Assembly: GCA_904420555.1 (NCBI GenBank)
Contig: CAJFVO010000006.1
Span: forward strand, 53,923-117,922
Direction: 5' to 3'
DNA length: 64,000 nt
DNA from: Candidatus Heritagella intestinalis
GTDB taxonomy: Bacteria; Bacillota; Clostridia; Oscillospirales; Acutalibacteraceae
In this document: in pieces, positions 41,659 through 50,477 of the stretch
How the letters are laid out: every line of letters begins with the position of its first letter
Numbering within the stretch: the first letter of the stretch is position 1
Made by a program: the position numbers and the translations under genes
Notes under the pieces: model-generated
What the model was told of the DNA's origin: nothing
The model's input: only the letters and a program-made list of their open reading frames with translations
Databases searched by the model: none

Positions 41659-42387
41659 ATGCTGCCGGTGGTTTCCGTGCAAAATGTCTCCATGATGTTC
41701 CGCCTGAGCCGGAATCGGGAATACCGTGTCAAGGAATACCTTCTCAATGTGCTCCGGGGCCGGCTGGCCTATGAGGAGTTCTGGGCCCTGCGGGATGTTT
41801 CCTTCCAGTTGGAGCGGGGGGAATCCCTGGGACTTATCGGGGCCAACGGGTCGGGAAAGTCCACTCTGCTAAAGCTCATTGCGGGCATCATGCGCCCTAC
41901 AGAGGGGAAAGTGCAGGTGCGGGGCTCCATAGCGCCGTTAATTGAAATCAATGGCGGGTTTGACCGCACCCTTTCCGCCCGGGAAAATATCTACCTTACC
42001 GGGGCCATGCACGGCCATACCCGGGCCTATATGGAGAGCCGCTTTGACGAGATTATCGCTTTCGCTGAGCTGGAAAAGTTTGTGGATGTGCCGGTGGCCA
42101 ATTATTCCTCCGGAATGCTCTCCCGGCTGGGGTTCGCCATCGCCACCCTTTCCAACGCAGATATCGTCATTGCCGACGAGGTGCTGTCTGTGGGGGACGC
42201 CCGGTTCCGGAAAAAATGCGAGGCCCGGATGCAGGATATGCTGGATGAGGGCACCACCATCCTGTTTGTGTCCCACTCTGCCGCCCAGGTGGAAAAGGTC
42301 TGCCGCCGGGCCATCTGGCTGGAAAAGGGCCGTGTCCGCATGGACGGCCCCTCCCGGGAGGTTTGCCGGGCCTATTCCCAAAACTGA
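41659..42387 (+). CDS. Polysaccharide ABC exporter ATPase (Wzt/TagH-like, short)
   Basis: 242 aa. Walker A I-G-A-N-G-S-G-K-S-T, Q-loop region, signature Y-S-S-G-M-L-S-R-L-G (in place of LSGGQ, as in Wzt/KpsT relatives) and Walker B IVIADEVLSVGD. There is no C-terminal carbohydrate-recognition domain, so chain-end recognition of the Wzt-C type is not expected. It follows the permease by 12 bases. Confidence 0.94.
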   Translation: MLPVVSVQNVSMMFRLSRNREYRVKEYLLNVLRGRLAYEEFWALRDVSFQLERGESLGLIGANGSGKSTLLKLIAGIMRPTEGKVQVRGSIAPLIEINGGFDRTLSARENIYLTGAMHGHTRAYMESRFDEIIAFAELEKFVDVPVANYSSGMLSRLGFAIATLSNADIVIADEVLSVGDARFRKKCEARMQDMLDEGTTILFVSHSAAQVEKVCRRAIWLEKGRVRMDGPSREVCRAYSQN

Positions 42388-42410
42388 ATCCTGCCAAGGA
42401 GGGATTTCCC

Positions 42411-43496
42411 ATGAAAACGCTGTTGATGTGCGCTTCCCGCACGTCCCATCTGGTACAGTTTCATCTGCCCTATCTCCGCTGGTTTCATGCCCATGGCTGG
42501 CAGGTGGAGACGGTCTCCCAGGGCCCGGGAGAACTCCCCGGTATTCATTGGGAGATGGCTTTCCGCAAACGGATATTTTCCCCAAAGAACGCGGCTGCGC
42601 TTCTGCGTCTGACTGCTCTATTACGCCGGAGAAGATATGATTTGATTGTGGCCCACACCTCCCTGGCCGGTTTGCTGACCCGGGCGGCAGCGGCCTTTTC
42701 CGGGTGCCGGGCCCGGCTGGTGCAGGTGTGTCACGGCTATCTCTTCCGAGATGATGGCAGCCTGAAAAGCCGGCTGTTCCTCTGGTGTGAGAAGCGCTTT
42801 TCCCCAGACTGCCTGCTGGTGATGAATGGGGAGGATGGTGCCATCGCCCGAAAGTACCGGTTGTGTTCCTGCATCCGGGAGATTCCCGGTATGGGGCTTT
42901 CGACCGAGGCGTTCCCCAAAGACCCGGAGGCTGTTCGGAAAGCCATGCGGCATTCTCTGGGCCTGCAAAAAGGGGAAATCCTGCTCTTGTGCGTGGGGGA
43001 GTTTTCCCCCCGGAAAAACCAGATGTGCCTACTGCGGGCCTTTTCTCGGATTGCAGCGAAATTCCCCCAGGCCCGGTTGTACCTGGCCGGGGAGGGGGAA
43101 ACCCTCTCTTCCTGCCAAAAGTGGGTTCGCCGCCACAACTTGGGAACCCAGGTGGTGTTTCTGGGCCAGCGCCGGGATATCCCCGCCTTGCTGGCCGCCT
43201 GTGACGGGCTGGTCAGCGCCAGCCGCTGCGAGGGCTTGCCCTTTTCCGTGATGGAAGCCCTGTATCTGGAAAAGCCCGTGGCGGTGTCCGACATCAAGGG
43301 CCATCGGGAGCTGGTGATTCCCGGAGAGAACGGCGTTTTGTTTTCTCTGAAAGACCGGGAAGGAGCACAAAAGGCCCTGACAGCCTTGTTGGAGCGTCCC
43401 AGAAAGAGCTGGAATCCCCGGGACATGAAATCCTATTTGATTTCCGCGGTGATGCCTCAGGTGTTGGACGCCTATTTGGGAAAGGGGGAAACGTAA
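42411..43496 (+). CDS. Family 4 glycosyltransferase
   Basis: 361 aa from ATG 42411 (CCAAGGAGGG). GT-B fold: N-terminal half with H-L-V-Q-F-H-L-P-Y-L-R-W-F-H-A-H-G-W, H-T-S-L-A-G-L-L-T-R; C-terminal nucleotide-binding half with V-G-E-F-S-P-R-K-N, LYLAGEGE, S-A-S-R-C-E-G-L-P-F-S-V-M-E-A. The last has the E-x7-E motif of retaining GT4 enzymes. It extends the lipid-linked glycan in the cytoplasm. Confidence 0.93.
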   Translation: MKTLLMCASRTSHLVQFHLPYLRWFHAHGWQVETVSQGPGELPGIHWEMAFRKRIFSPKNAAALLRLTALLRRRRYDLIVAHTSLAGLLTRAAAAFSGCRARLVQVCHGYLFRDDGSLKSRLFLWCEKRFSPDCLLVMNGEDGAIARKYRLCSCIREIPGMGLSTEAFPKDPEAVRKAMRHSLGLQKGEILLLCVGEFSPRKNQMCLLRAFSRIAAKFPQARLYLAGEGETLSSCQKWVRRHNLGTQVVFLGQRRDIPALLAACDGLVSASRCEGLPFSVMEALYLEKPVAVSDIKGHRELVIPGENGVLFSLKDREGAQKALTALLERPRKSWNPRDMKSYLISAVMPQVLDAYLGKGET

Positions 43497-44302
43497 TGGA
43501 AGTGTGGCTTTTGGCCCAGCCGGGAGGCAGGGCTTACAGCGGTCTGATTTTGCTGGTGGAGGGCGTATTGGTGGTTGGGGGACTGCTGCTGTTTTGGGCG
43601 GTCTACCGCCGGTTCCTCCAGGAGAAAATCCGCCGGGAAAATGCCGCGGCATTCCAGAGGCCCCCGGAAAAGCTGGCCCGCTCCCTGGAATCCTGGGACG
43701 TGGTGTCCTTCGACCTCTTCGATACCCTGCTCCGCCGCCCAGTGGAAAAGCCCACGGAGATTTTCCGGCTGGTAGGGGAAAAGTTGGGGGATTCCCGGTT
43801 TGCTTCCAGGCGCATCCAGGCAGAGCAAAGGGCCCGGCAGGGCCGCCCCTCCGGGGAAGTGACCTTGGAGGAAATTTATCTGGCCATGGGTTCTTTTCCC
43901 GGAAAGGAAACGGCCAAATCCCTGGAGCTGGAATTGGAATCGTCCCTCTGCTTTGCCGATTCCTATATGCTCCGCCTGTGGGAGGAGCTGCACAAGGCGG
44001 GAAAGCCCCTCATTGTCCTGTCGGATATGTATCTTCCCGCCAGCTTTTTGGAAAGGCTTTTAGAAAAGGCCGGATACAGTGCTCCGACTCGGTTGTTCGT
44101 TTCCTGTGAATACCGGCAGTCCAAACACCGGGGCGGCCTCTTTCAGATTGCCCGGCAGGAGCTGGAAAAGGAAAAGCGCATCCTGCACATTGGCGACAAT
44201 TATGGTTCTGATGTACAGCAGGCCCGGCGTATGGGCTGGCAGGCCTTGTGGTATCCCGGCCCGGAGAATAGCCGGGTTCTGGAAAGCCATACTAACCCTT
44301 AG
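43496..44302 (+). CDS. Membrane-anchored HAD-like protein, glycan operon
   Basis: 268 aa. The ATG shares a base with the preceding stop (TAATG). An N-terminal helix (about 17-40) and a basic linker precede a HAD domain with motif I SFDLFDTLLRR, cap region, LSDMYLPASF (motif II) and HIGDNYGSDV (motif IV). Motif I keeps the nucleophile-position Asp but has Phe two residues on, where HAD phosphatases have the general acid Asp. It resembles the HAD half of the 1038-aa protein that follows. Confidence 0.85.
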   Translation: MEVWLLAQPGGRAYSGLILLVEGVLVVGGLLLFWAVYRRFLQEKIRRENAAAFQRPPEKLARSLESWDVVSFDLFDTLLRRPVEKPTEIFRLVGEKLGDSRFASRRIQAEQRARQGRPSGEVTLEEIYLAMGSFPGKETAKSLELELESSLCFADSYMLRLWEELHKAGKPLIVLSDMYLPASFLERLLEKAGYSAPTRLFVSCEYRQSKHRGGLFQIARQELEKEKRILHIGDNYGSDVQQARRMGWQALWYPGPENSRVLESHTNP

Positions 44303-44331
44303 AATCGATACGGGAAAGGAAGGATGCAGGG

Positions 44332-47300
44332 ATGAAAACCCCTTTGGTGTCGGTAATCGTTCCCCTTTACAACACAGAAGCCTATATCCGCCGGTGTTTG
44401 GAGAGCCTTCGGAATCAGACCCTTCAGGACATGGAGATCATTGTGGTCAATGATGCCTCTACCGACCATTCTCCGGAGTTGGTGTCCGCCATGATGAAGG
44501 AGGACAAGCGCATCCGCATGGTTTCCCATGAGGAAAACCGGGGCCTCTATCATGCCCGGCTCACCGGCGTGGAGCAGGCTAAGGGGCAGTATATCGGCTT
44601 TGTGGACAGCGACGACTATGTTTCCCGGGACTTTTTCCGGGAACTGGCGGAAAATGCCCAAGAGAACGGTTCCGACATTGTGGTGGGCCGCCTGGTGCAT
44701 GAGGATGAAAAGGGATACCGCTATCTCCACAATACCTATGATACCTACGATTTCGGAACCTTGGAGGGCCAGGCCCCAGCGGAAAAATACTGGGAGCAGG
44801 AGGGCCGGTGCTTTATCTGGCATACGGTGTGGAATAAGCTGTATAACCGCCGGCTGTGGGAAAAAGCCCTGCCGGTGCTCCGCCGCCAAACCTGCCATTT
44901 GATTATGACAGAGGACTTTGTATTTTCCTCGGTGCTGTTTTTCTATGCCGAAAAGCTCACCAGCGTTCAGTATAGCCGGTATTATTATTTTCAGCACAGC
45001 GGCGCTTCCACCAGCCTCAAGGGCGGCGCTGCCAAGTTGGAAAAGAATATCCGGGATTTGGGCCTTGCCTTCCGGTTTGTCCACCGTTTTCTCAAGGGAG
45101 ACGCCGGGGGAAAGTGGGAGGAAAACTTTCTGCGGTGGCGGCAGCTGTATGCCTATTTTTGGGAGGGAAACCTGCGCCGGGCGGAGCTTCCCCGCACCGA
45201 CCGCCGCTGGCTGGAAGAGCTCTTGCAGTCGGAGTTGGAGGAAACCGCTCCCCAGCCTAGGAATCCGGATTGGTTTTATCGGGTCACCACCCGATTTGAC
45301 GACCGGTATCTCCGGCTGGTGGATACCATTGCCTCCCCGGGAGTGCAGTGCGTCAGCTTTGATATATTCGATACCGCTATTTGCCGGCCTTTTTATACCC
45401 CTACAGACTTGTTCCGGCTCATGGAGGGTGTCTTTCGCCGGCTGGCTCCGGATAGTCCCCGGGATTTTTACACTCTGCGCACGGAAGCGGAAAAGTCTCT
45501 GCGTCGGGAGGTCATCTACTGCAAGCCACCCCGGCAGGAGGAAGTGTGCCTTTCGGAAATCTACCGCCGTTTTCAGGAGGAGACGGGATTGCCGGACAGG
45601 GCCATCCGGCGGCTGATGGAGGAAGAGGTTTCCATGGAGCTAACTTTCTGCCGCCCTCGAAAGAGCGTGCAGAACCTCTATGAAATCGCCCGAGCCTGCG
45701 GCAAAAAGATCTATTTTACCACGGATATGTATCTGGACCGGGCGACGCTTCTCCATTTGCTGGAACAAAACGGCTACCGCGATTTTGACGGCCTGCTGAT
45801 TTCCTGCGAAACCGGGAAAACCAAGCGGACCGGGACGCTATTTGACCTGCTTCTGGAGGAGACGGGCCTTTCTCCGGGCCAGGTGCTCCATATCGGGGAC
45901 AACTGGGTTTCCGATGTAGAGTCCCCACGACGGAAAAAGTGCAACGCCCTGTTTTATCCCGCCCCGGTGGAGTGTCTCCAATACAACATCTCCGACATTC
46001 CCACCACGCATTCCTGCTGTCCCTATTCCGAACCCTCCGGCAGTATGGTCAACTGGGAAAAGGCCCGGGAGTATCTGGGCACCCGCACCGCTCTGGCGGT
46101 GGCCGCGCTCAAGCTCTATGATATGCCCTTTGTCAGCTTTAACACCTGGTCGGAAATGAACGCGGACCCCCGCTTTTTGGGCTACTATGCCCTGGGAATG
46201 CACCTGCTGGGAGTCGTCCGGTGGATTGGCCGGGAAACCGCCGGTGGGAAATACGACACCCTGGCCTTTATCGCCCGGGATGGCTATCTTCCCATGCGGG
46301 CCTGGAAGTTCTTGGAGCCATGGCTCACTAACCCGCCCAAAACCGCCTATCTGTATACCTCCCGAAAAGCAGCCCTGGCGGCCTCGGTGACCCGGCCGGA
46401 GGACCTCTATGGCTTGGCGGACAGCATCAATCTGGAAGCCAGCACCCCCGACCAGCTGGCGGAGATGATGCAGCCCCTCCTTCGGGGCTATGACAGTGAA
46501 AACTTCCGGAAGGAGGGCATTGCAACCGACCGGCCCTTTGAGAGCCGGGAAGCCTTTGCAAAATTTATCCGTCTGCTCGTTTCCCGCTGTTACGACACTT
46601 TTGCCGCCAAAGCCTACCGCCAGGGAGTGCGAGCCTATTGCGAGGAATCCCTGGAAGGGAACACCGTTGTATATGATATTGGTTACAGCGGCCGCACCCA
46701 GGCCTTTCTTACCCGGCTGTTGGGAAAACCCGTGGACGGTCTGTATATTCACGAAAACGACGATGCCTGCCGCCGCCGGGAACAGGAATACGGGTTTTCC
46801 GTCCGGAGTTTTTACGACTACACCCCCGCCATCACCGGCGTGGCCCGGGAATTGCTCTTTTCCCAATACGCCCCCTCCTGTACCGGTTACACGTTGCAAG
46901 GAAAGAAAGCGGTTCCCCGATTTGAAGAGCCTGCCTGGGATTACGCTGAATCCTATCTGCTGTCGGAAATCCAGGAGTCAGCATTGGATTTTGTCCGGGA
47001 TTTCTGCGAATTTTTCGGCAAGGATTGGGAGGCTATGGAAATGCGGAATATGGATGTGTCCTATCCCTATGAGTATTTCCTCCACACCCTGACGGAGACC
47101 GACGCCCACTTGTTTGACTGCTGCATTTTTGAAGACCATCTCTGGGCGGGGCAGACTTTTGTCCTGAGTCGTCAGTGGCAGGAGGACATCCGCTATCACC
47201 GGCTGCTGCCCTTCTATCGGGCGGCGGACCGGGACAGCCTCCGACCGGTGGAAAAGGTGGTGTACCGGGATGCTCCTAAAAGCGAGGAGGAGCGCCGCCG

Positions 47301-47448
47301 GGAAGAGGATTTGTGCCATTGGTTCTATATGAAAATCGGGCTAAACCGGAAAAGTATTATCAGCAAGGGGATTTTCTGGTTGGTGGTAGACCCCAGGGCA
47401 TTTTGGAAGCGATTGAAAAACTGGATGCGAAAAGGAGGCAAGGGGTAA
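44332..47448 (+). CDS. GT2-HAD-SRDG tri-domain glycan protein
   Basis: 1038 aa. Residues 1-300 are a GT2 transferase (VSVIVPLYNTEAYIRRCLES, V-V-N-D-A-S-T-D-H, F-V-D-S-D-D-Y). A HAD domain follows with motif I VSFDIFDTAICR (Asp344, Phe at +2), TTDMYLDRATL and HIGDNWVSDVESP, ending near residue 545. A 450-residue SRDG module follows with FIARDGYLPM, YLYTSRKAALAA and YDIGYSGRTQAF. The fusion unites components that are separate genes elsewhere in this operon. Sugar transfer plus a phosphosugar-related step seems likely (inference). Confidence 0.85.
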   Translation: MKTPLVSVIVPLYNTEAYIRRCLESLRNQTLQDMEIIVVNDASTDHSPELVSAMMKEDKRIRMVSHEENRGLYHARLTGVEQAKGQYIGFVDSDDYVSRDFFRELAENAQENGSDIVVGRLVHEDEKGYRYLHNTYDTYDFGTLEGQAPAEKYWEQEGRCFIWHTVWNKLYNRRLWEKALPVLRRQTCHLIMTEDFVFSSVLFFYAEKLTSVQYSRYYYFQHSGASTSLKGGAAKLEKNIRDLGLAFRFVHRFLKGDAGGKWEENFLRWRQLYAYFWEGNLRRAELPRTDRRWLEELLQSELEETAPQPRNPDWFYRVTTRFDDRYLRLVDTIASPGVQCVSFDIFDTAICRPFYTPTDLFRLMEGVFRRLAPDSPRDFYTLRTEAEKSLRREVIYCKPPRQEEVCLSEIYRRFQEETGLPDRAIRRLMEEEVSMELTFCRPRKSVQNLYEIARACGKKIYFTTDMYLDRATLLHLLEQNGYRDFDGLLISCETGKTKRTGTLFDLLLEETGLSPGQVLHIGDNWVSDVESPRRKKCNALFYPAPVECLQYNISDIPTTHSCCPYSEPSGSMVNWEKAREYLGTRTALAVAALKLYDMPFVSFNTWSEMNADPRFLGYYALGMHLLGVVRWIGRETAGGKYDTLAFIARDGYLPMRAWKFLEPWLTNPPKTAYLYTSRKAALAASVTRPEDLYGLADSINLEASTPDQLAEMMQPLLRGYDSENFRKEGIATDRPFESREAFAKFIRLLVSRCYDTFAAKAYRQGVRAYCEESLEGNTVVYDIGYSGRTQAFLTRLLGKPVDGLYIHENDDACRRREQEYGFSVRSFYDYTPAITGVARELLFSQYAPSCTGYTLQGKKAVPRFEEPAWDYAESYLLSEIQESALDFVRDFCEFFGKDWEAMEMRNMDVSYPYEYFLHTLTETDAHLFDCCIFEDHLWAGQTFVLSRQWQEDIRYHRLLPFYRAADRDSLRPVEKVVYRDAPKSEEERRREEDLCHWFYMKIGLNRKSIISKGIFWLVVDPRAFWKRLKNWMRKGGKG

Positions 47449-48471
47449 ATGAAAACCTATGAGAAACTCGGCATTTTCTCCGAGGCCTTCTCCCTGGAGG
47501 GAGAGCCGGACGACGTCCGTTTTGCCCGGGTGGGGGCCAATACCGGGAATCTGGTGTTTTTCCGTGCCATCCGCAAGCTGTTTGGGCCGGATTTCCTGCG
47601 TCCCTATGACGGCCTCCACTATTCGGAGGAAAAGCTCCGAGGCTATGACGCTTTCCTCACTACGGACTTAATCTGGATTCGCCAAAACCAGGTTTATCCC
47701 TCTACAGAGAAAATTCTCGATGCTATTCGAGACCGGCCCCTGATTCCCGTTTCCGTGGGGCTCCAGTGTGGCAGCTTTGACCCGGAGTTCCGTCTGCATC
47801 CCCAGACCCTGCGGCTGCTTCAGCGCATGGAGGAGCGATGCGTGCTGGGTGTCCGTGGGGAGTATACCGCTCAAATTCTTTCCGACCGGGGTCTGCGCAA
47901 TTTACAGGTCATTGGCTGCCCCTCGGTGTTTTTCCGGGAGGAATACAACTTTTTGCCTTTGCCGGAAGGGGAACCCGCCACGGTGTGTAATTTTAAGACC
48001 TTCTGGGGCAGGCTGACTCCGGCGGAGTGGAAGCTCCTGGAATACTTCCGGGCAAAAGACCTTCCCTTTTTGGAACAGACCTGTCAGCCGGTGGGGGAAT
48101 TGCAAAACGGGGAACCGGCCCGCTATGAACCCTGGCTGGAAAAGCGGCGAAAGCTCTTCTTTTCTCCGGAGGAGTGGGACGCCTTTTTGCAGGGCTTTGT
48201 TTTTTCCATGGGGATGCGGTTTCACGGGAATATCATCGCCATGCAGAATGGCCTGCGGGCCCTGACCGTGGTGTCCGATTCCCGCACCCGGGAGCTGACC
48301 TCCTATTTTCATCTGCCGGTGCTGGAACTCTCCCAGTTTGACCCGGAAAAATCCCTGCGGGCATACGCGGAGCTGGCAGACCCCTCCGATTTTTTGCAAG
48401 CCTATCCCCAGCGAAAACAAGCACTTTTGGAGTTTGCCGAGAAAAACCACCTGCCTATTCATCTCTCATAA
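47449..48471 (+). CDS. Polysaccharide pyruvyltransferase-like protein
   Basis: 340 aa, starting immediately after the preceding stop (GGCAAGGGGTAA ATG). The PF04230 pattern is present: A-N-T-G-N-L-V-F-F near residue 30, P-V-S-V-G-L-Q-C-G, and the C-terminal FSMGMRFHGNIIAMQNGL segment conserved in ketal-pyruvyltransferases. Members add a PEP-derived pyruvyl ketal to sugars in exported polysaccharides; related ones have other roles. It closes the nine-gene operon. Confidence 0.85.
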   Translation: MKTYEKLGIFSEAFSLEGEPDDVRFARVGANTGNLVFFRAIRKLFGPDFLRPYDGLHYSEEKLRGYDAFLTTDLIWIRQNQVYPSTEKILDAIRDRPLIPVSVGLQCGSFDPEFRLHPQTLRLLQRMEERCVLGVRGEYTAQILSDRGLRNLQVIGCPSVFFREEYNFLPLPEGEPATVCNFKTFWGRLTPAEWKLLEYFRAKDLPFLEQTCQPVGELQNGEPARYEPWLEKRRKLFFSPEEWDAFLQGFVFSMGMRFHGNIIAMQNGLRALTVVSDSRTRELTSYFHLPVLELSQFDPEKSLRAYAELADPSDFLQAYPQRKQALLEFAEKNHLPIHLS

Positions 48472-48510
48472 AAAGCGGGAGCGCCTCTCTTTTTGGAGAA
48501 GCGCTCCCGC
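48470..48510 (-). terminator. Terminator between glycan operon and DUF308 gene
   Basis: GCGGGAGCGC (48475-48484) pairs with GCGCTCCCGC (48501-48510), ten pairs. On the minus strand it is followed by TTTTTATG, so it stops the HdeD/SLOG operon; the plus side has no clear T-run. Confidence 0.8.
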
Positions 48511-48539
48511 CAGGCTGAGCCTGGACGCAATCCGCGTTT

Positions 48540-48604
48540 ATAGTACGTGCGAACAACTGCCCGATTCCACGCGAAGTCAGCTTTGCGTGGAATCGGGCTA
48601 CTAT
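48540..48604. repeat. Long perfect inverted repeat
   Basis: GCCCGATTCCACGC (48559-48572) is exactly complementary to GCGTGGAATCGGGC (48585-48598), and ATAGTA (48540-48545) to TACTAT (48599-48604), forming a 65-base hairpin. No T-run follows. It may be an RNA element, a REP-type repeat or a MITE remnant. Confidence 0.6.
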
Positions 48605-48620
48605 TTCAATATTTTGCAAT

Positions 48621-49139
48621 TTACCGGCTTTTCCAGAGACACAGCAGTTCCAGAATCCCGTTGATCATCAGGCACAGGCCAAAGAAGGAGATCAGCCCCG
48701 TCACCAGGCCGAAGGGGTTGATCAGCAAGACAATTCCCAAAGCCAAAGGTACGGCAACCTTCAGGACAAAGAGCCACCGACCAGGCATCTTCAAAGAGAA
48801 AGCCTCCCAGACAGCAGGGATGCGGATGAGCCCCATGACCAGCAGCAGCCCGCCCAGCAGGAAGGGCAGCAGGGAAAGCACCAGCCGGGGAGCAGAAATG
48901 CACAGAAGTCCCAGCAAACACAGCAGCAAGCATACGGCCAGTTCCCCTTCTACCGCCAGTTTTTGCTGCTTTGCCTGCCAAAACCGGTACAAATGGAGCA
49001 GGCCGTAGACGATAAGGACGCCGCCCAGTCCCCAGCAGAATACGGTAGCGCTGATAGAGGGGAAAATCAGCAATACTGCGCCAATGAGCATATAGAGAAT
49101 AGTTGGAATCAACGTAGATTTTTTGCCAAATGATTTCAT
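48621..49139 (-). CDS. HdeD/DUF308 family membrane protein
   Basis: 172 aa from ATG 49139, nine bases after AAGGAG. About six hydrophobic helices arranged as repeated pairs. Segments such as L-I-G-A-V-L-L-I-F-P and A-L-G-I-V-L-L-I-N-P match the DUF308/HdeD acid-resistance family. Localised in the membrane; molecular function unknown. The start overlaps the SLOG gene stop (ATGA). Confidence 0.87.
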   Translation of the reverse strand: MKSFGKKSTLIPTILYMLIGAVLLIFPSISATVFCWGLGGVLIVYGLLHLYRFWQAKQQKLAVEGELAVCLLLCLLGLLCISAPRLVLSLLPFLLGGLLLVMGLIRIPAVWEAFSLKMPGRWLFVLKVAVPLALGIVLLINPFGLVTGLISFFGLCLMINGILELLCLWKSR

Positions 49140-49639
49140 GGATTCTCGCTCCTTCCAAGATGCTCTTCTTCCATACCGCCAATCTGTACCACCACGGTTT
49201 TGGGATTGCCTAGGGCATAGCGCAGCGCTTGATAGGCGCCCCCACGGTTTCGCACCCAATAGGCCAGCACATAATCCGCCTGTTCCATCATCCACCGGTT
49301 CCGGGCTTGGATAGCGTAGTGGGCCTGGAGAGACTCCACAGATGCCGGCAAAATGACTTTGTCATAGGGCTTGAGGAAGAGATTGGGGCTGGGTTTATAG
49401 TTCCGAAAAGGAAGCACCAGCCACTGCTGAATGGAAAACTGGGGATGATCCTGCCGGTATTTTGCCACTTCGTCGGCGCAGATACGGTCAAAGTTTCCCA
49501 TTCCGCCGTTTAAAAAGCGCAAAGGCCGCTCTGTCTTTGCCAATAGAGCAATCCAATCCCGCACCTGCCGGGCAATAGCTTCTTCCTGCGGTACCACCCG
49601 ATGGCCCATAAAACTGCACACAATTTCTTCTGTGGGCAT
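49136..49639 (-). CDS. SLOG/DUF1273-like protein
   Basis: 167 aa from ATG 49639, with GAAGGGGATG upstream. C-S-F-M-G-H-R near the start, F-L-N-G-G-M-G-N-F-D and A-D-Y-V-L-A-Y-W near the end are the pattern of the Rossmann-like YpsA/DUF1273 SLOG proteins, thought to sense or process nucleotides or ADP-ribose derivatives. Its stop codon overlaps the DUF308 start, so the two are coupled, a pairing of unknown purpose. Confidence 0.82.
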   Translation of the reverse strand: MPTEEIVCSFMGHRVVPQEEAIARQVRDWIALLAKTERPLRFLNGGMGNFDRICADEVAKYRQDHPQFSIQQWLVLPFRNYKPSPNLFLKPYDKVILPASVESLQAHYAIQARNRWMMEQADYVLAYWVRNRGGAYQALRYALGNPKTVVVQIGGMEEEHLGRSENP

Positions 49640-49688
49640 CTTCGCGCATCCCCTTCCCCGAATCAGAAAATTCTGTTTGTTAATTATA

Positions 49689-49716
49689 GTATACCAGAAC
49701 GGCAAAAAGTTACAAG
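49689..49716 (-). promoter_or_regulatory. Promoter of the SLOG/DUF308 operon
   Basis: Minus strand TTGTAA (49716-49711), 16-base spacer, TATACT (49694-49689), about 50 bases upstream of the start. Confidence 0.75.
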
Positions 49717-49779
49717 TCCCGGAAATGGGAGAAGGACAGAAAATTTTACAATATTTTCCCCTTACTGGTTGACTTAGGA

Positions 49780-49808
49780 TTGCAAAGCGACGAAAAATCA
49801 GATAAAAT
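49780..49808 (+). promoter_or_regulatory. Promoter of the macro/vWA gene group
   Basis: TTGCAA (49780-49785), 17-base spacer, TAAAAT (49803-49808), about 65 bases ahead of the first gene. It is placed back to back with the SLOG operon promoter in a 230-base AT-rich spacer. Confidence 0.7.
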
Positions 49809-49872
49809 TTTATTGTAATAAGAAGACGACGGTTTTCGCAAAAATGTCGGATTCAGAAAGGAGGAAACTCAA

Positions 49873-50460
49873 TTGACAGAATTGGATGTAATGAAGCACG
49901 CCAAAAGCTACATAGACCAACTGGCAAACGGAATCGACCCGATCAGCGGAAAGGCCATCTCCCCGGACTGTATCCTAAACCAGGTGCGACTGGTTCGGTG
50001 CCTTTTCTATGTCTCCGATATTCTCCGTCAGGTGATTGAAAACGGCGGGCAGGTGGTAGCCAAAAAGCGGAGCGGGAAAAAAGTGCCTTTTCAAATGACA
50101 GAAGAAATTCGCGGTGTAGTGCGATGCCTTCCCGTGCCGGTACCTATCACTCAATTTCTCGCACAGTTTAACAATGCCCGAGATGAGGAAACGATGAAAA
50201 AGCTGCCACCCACTCTGGTGACAGGCTGGCTGGTAAAAAAAGGCTTTTTATTTGAGAAAATTGAACCCGATGGTCACCGGAAAAGGTGTCCCACTGATGC
50301 CGGACGGGAACTGGGAATCTTTATGGAGACTCGGCAGGGAAGGCATGGAGAATATGGAGTTGTGCTTTACGATGAATCTGCCCAGCAATTCCTGATTGAT
50401 AATATGGATACTATTCTATCCGGTTCCAGCGCAGAATCAGGAGTTCTACAGGAAAAATAA
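49873..50460 (+). CDS. Conserved-looking protein, unknown, in putative conflict island
   Basis: 195 aa from TTG 49873, eight bases after AAAGGAGG. The first part, [11 protein letters not shown] followed by [18 protein letters not shown], and a C-terminal winged-helix-like region with [20 protein letters not shown] and [11 protein letters not shown], have the look of a repeatedly seen Firmicutes family, but I cannot name it. No catalytic motif. It precedes the macro-domain gene by 17 bases, so the two are probably one transcript. Confidence 0.75.
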   Translation: MTELDVMKHAKSYIDQLANGIDPISGKAISPDCILNQVRLVRCLFYVSDILRQVIENGGQVVAKKRSGKKVPFQMTEEIRGVVRCLPVPVPITQFLAQFNNARDEETMKKLPPTLVTGWLVKKGFLFEKIEPDGHRKRCPTDAGRELGIFMETRQGRHGEYGVVLYDESAQQFLIDNMDTILSGSSAESGVLQEK

Positions 50461-50477
50461 AGCAGGAGGGAAACAAA

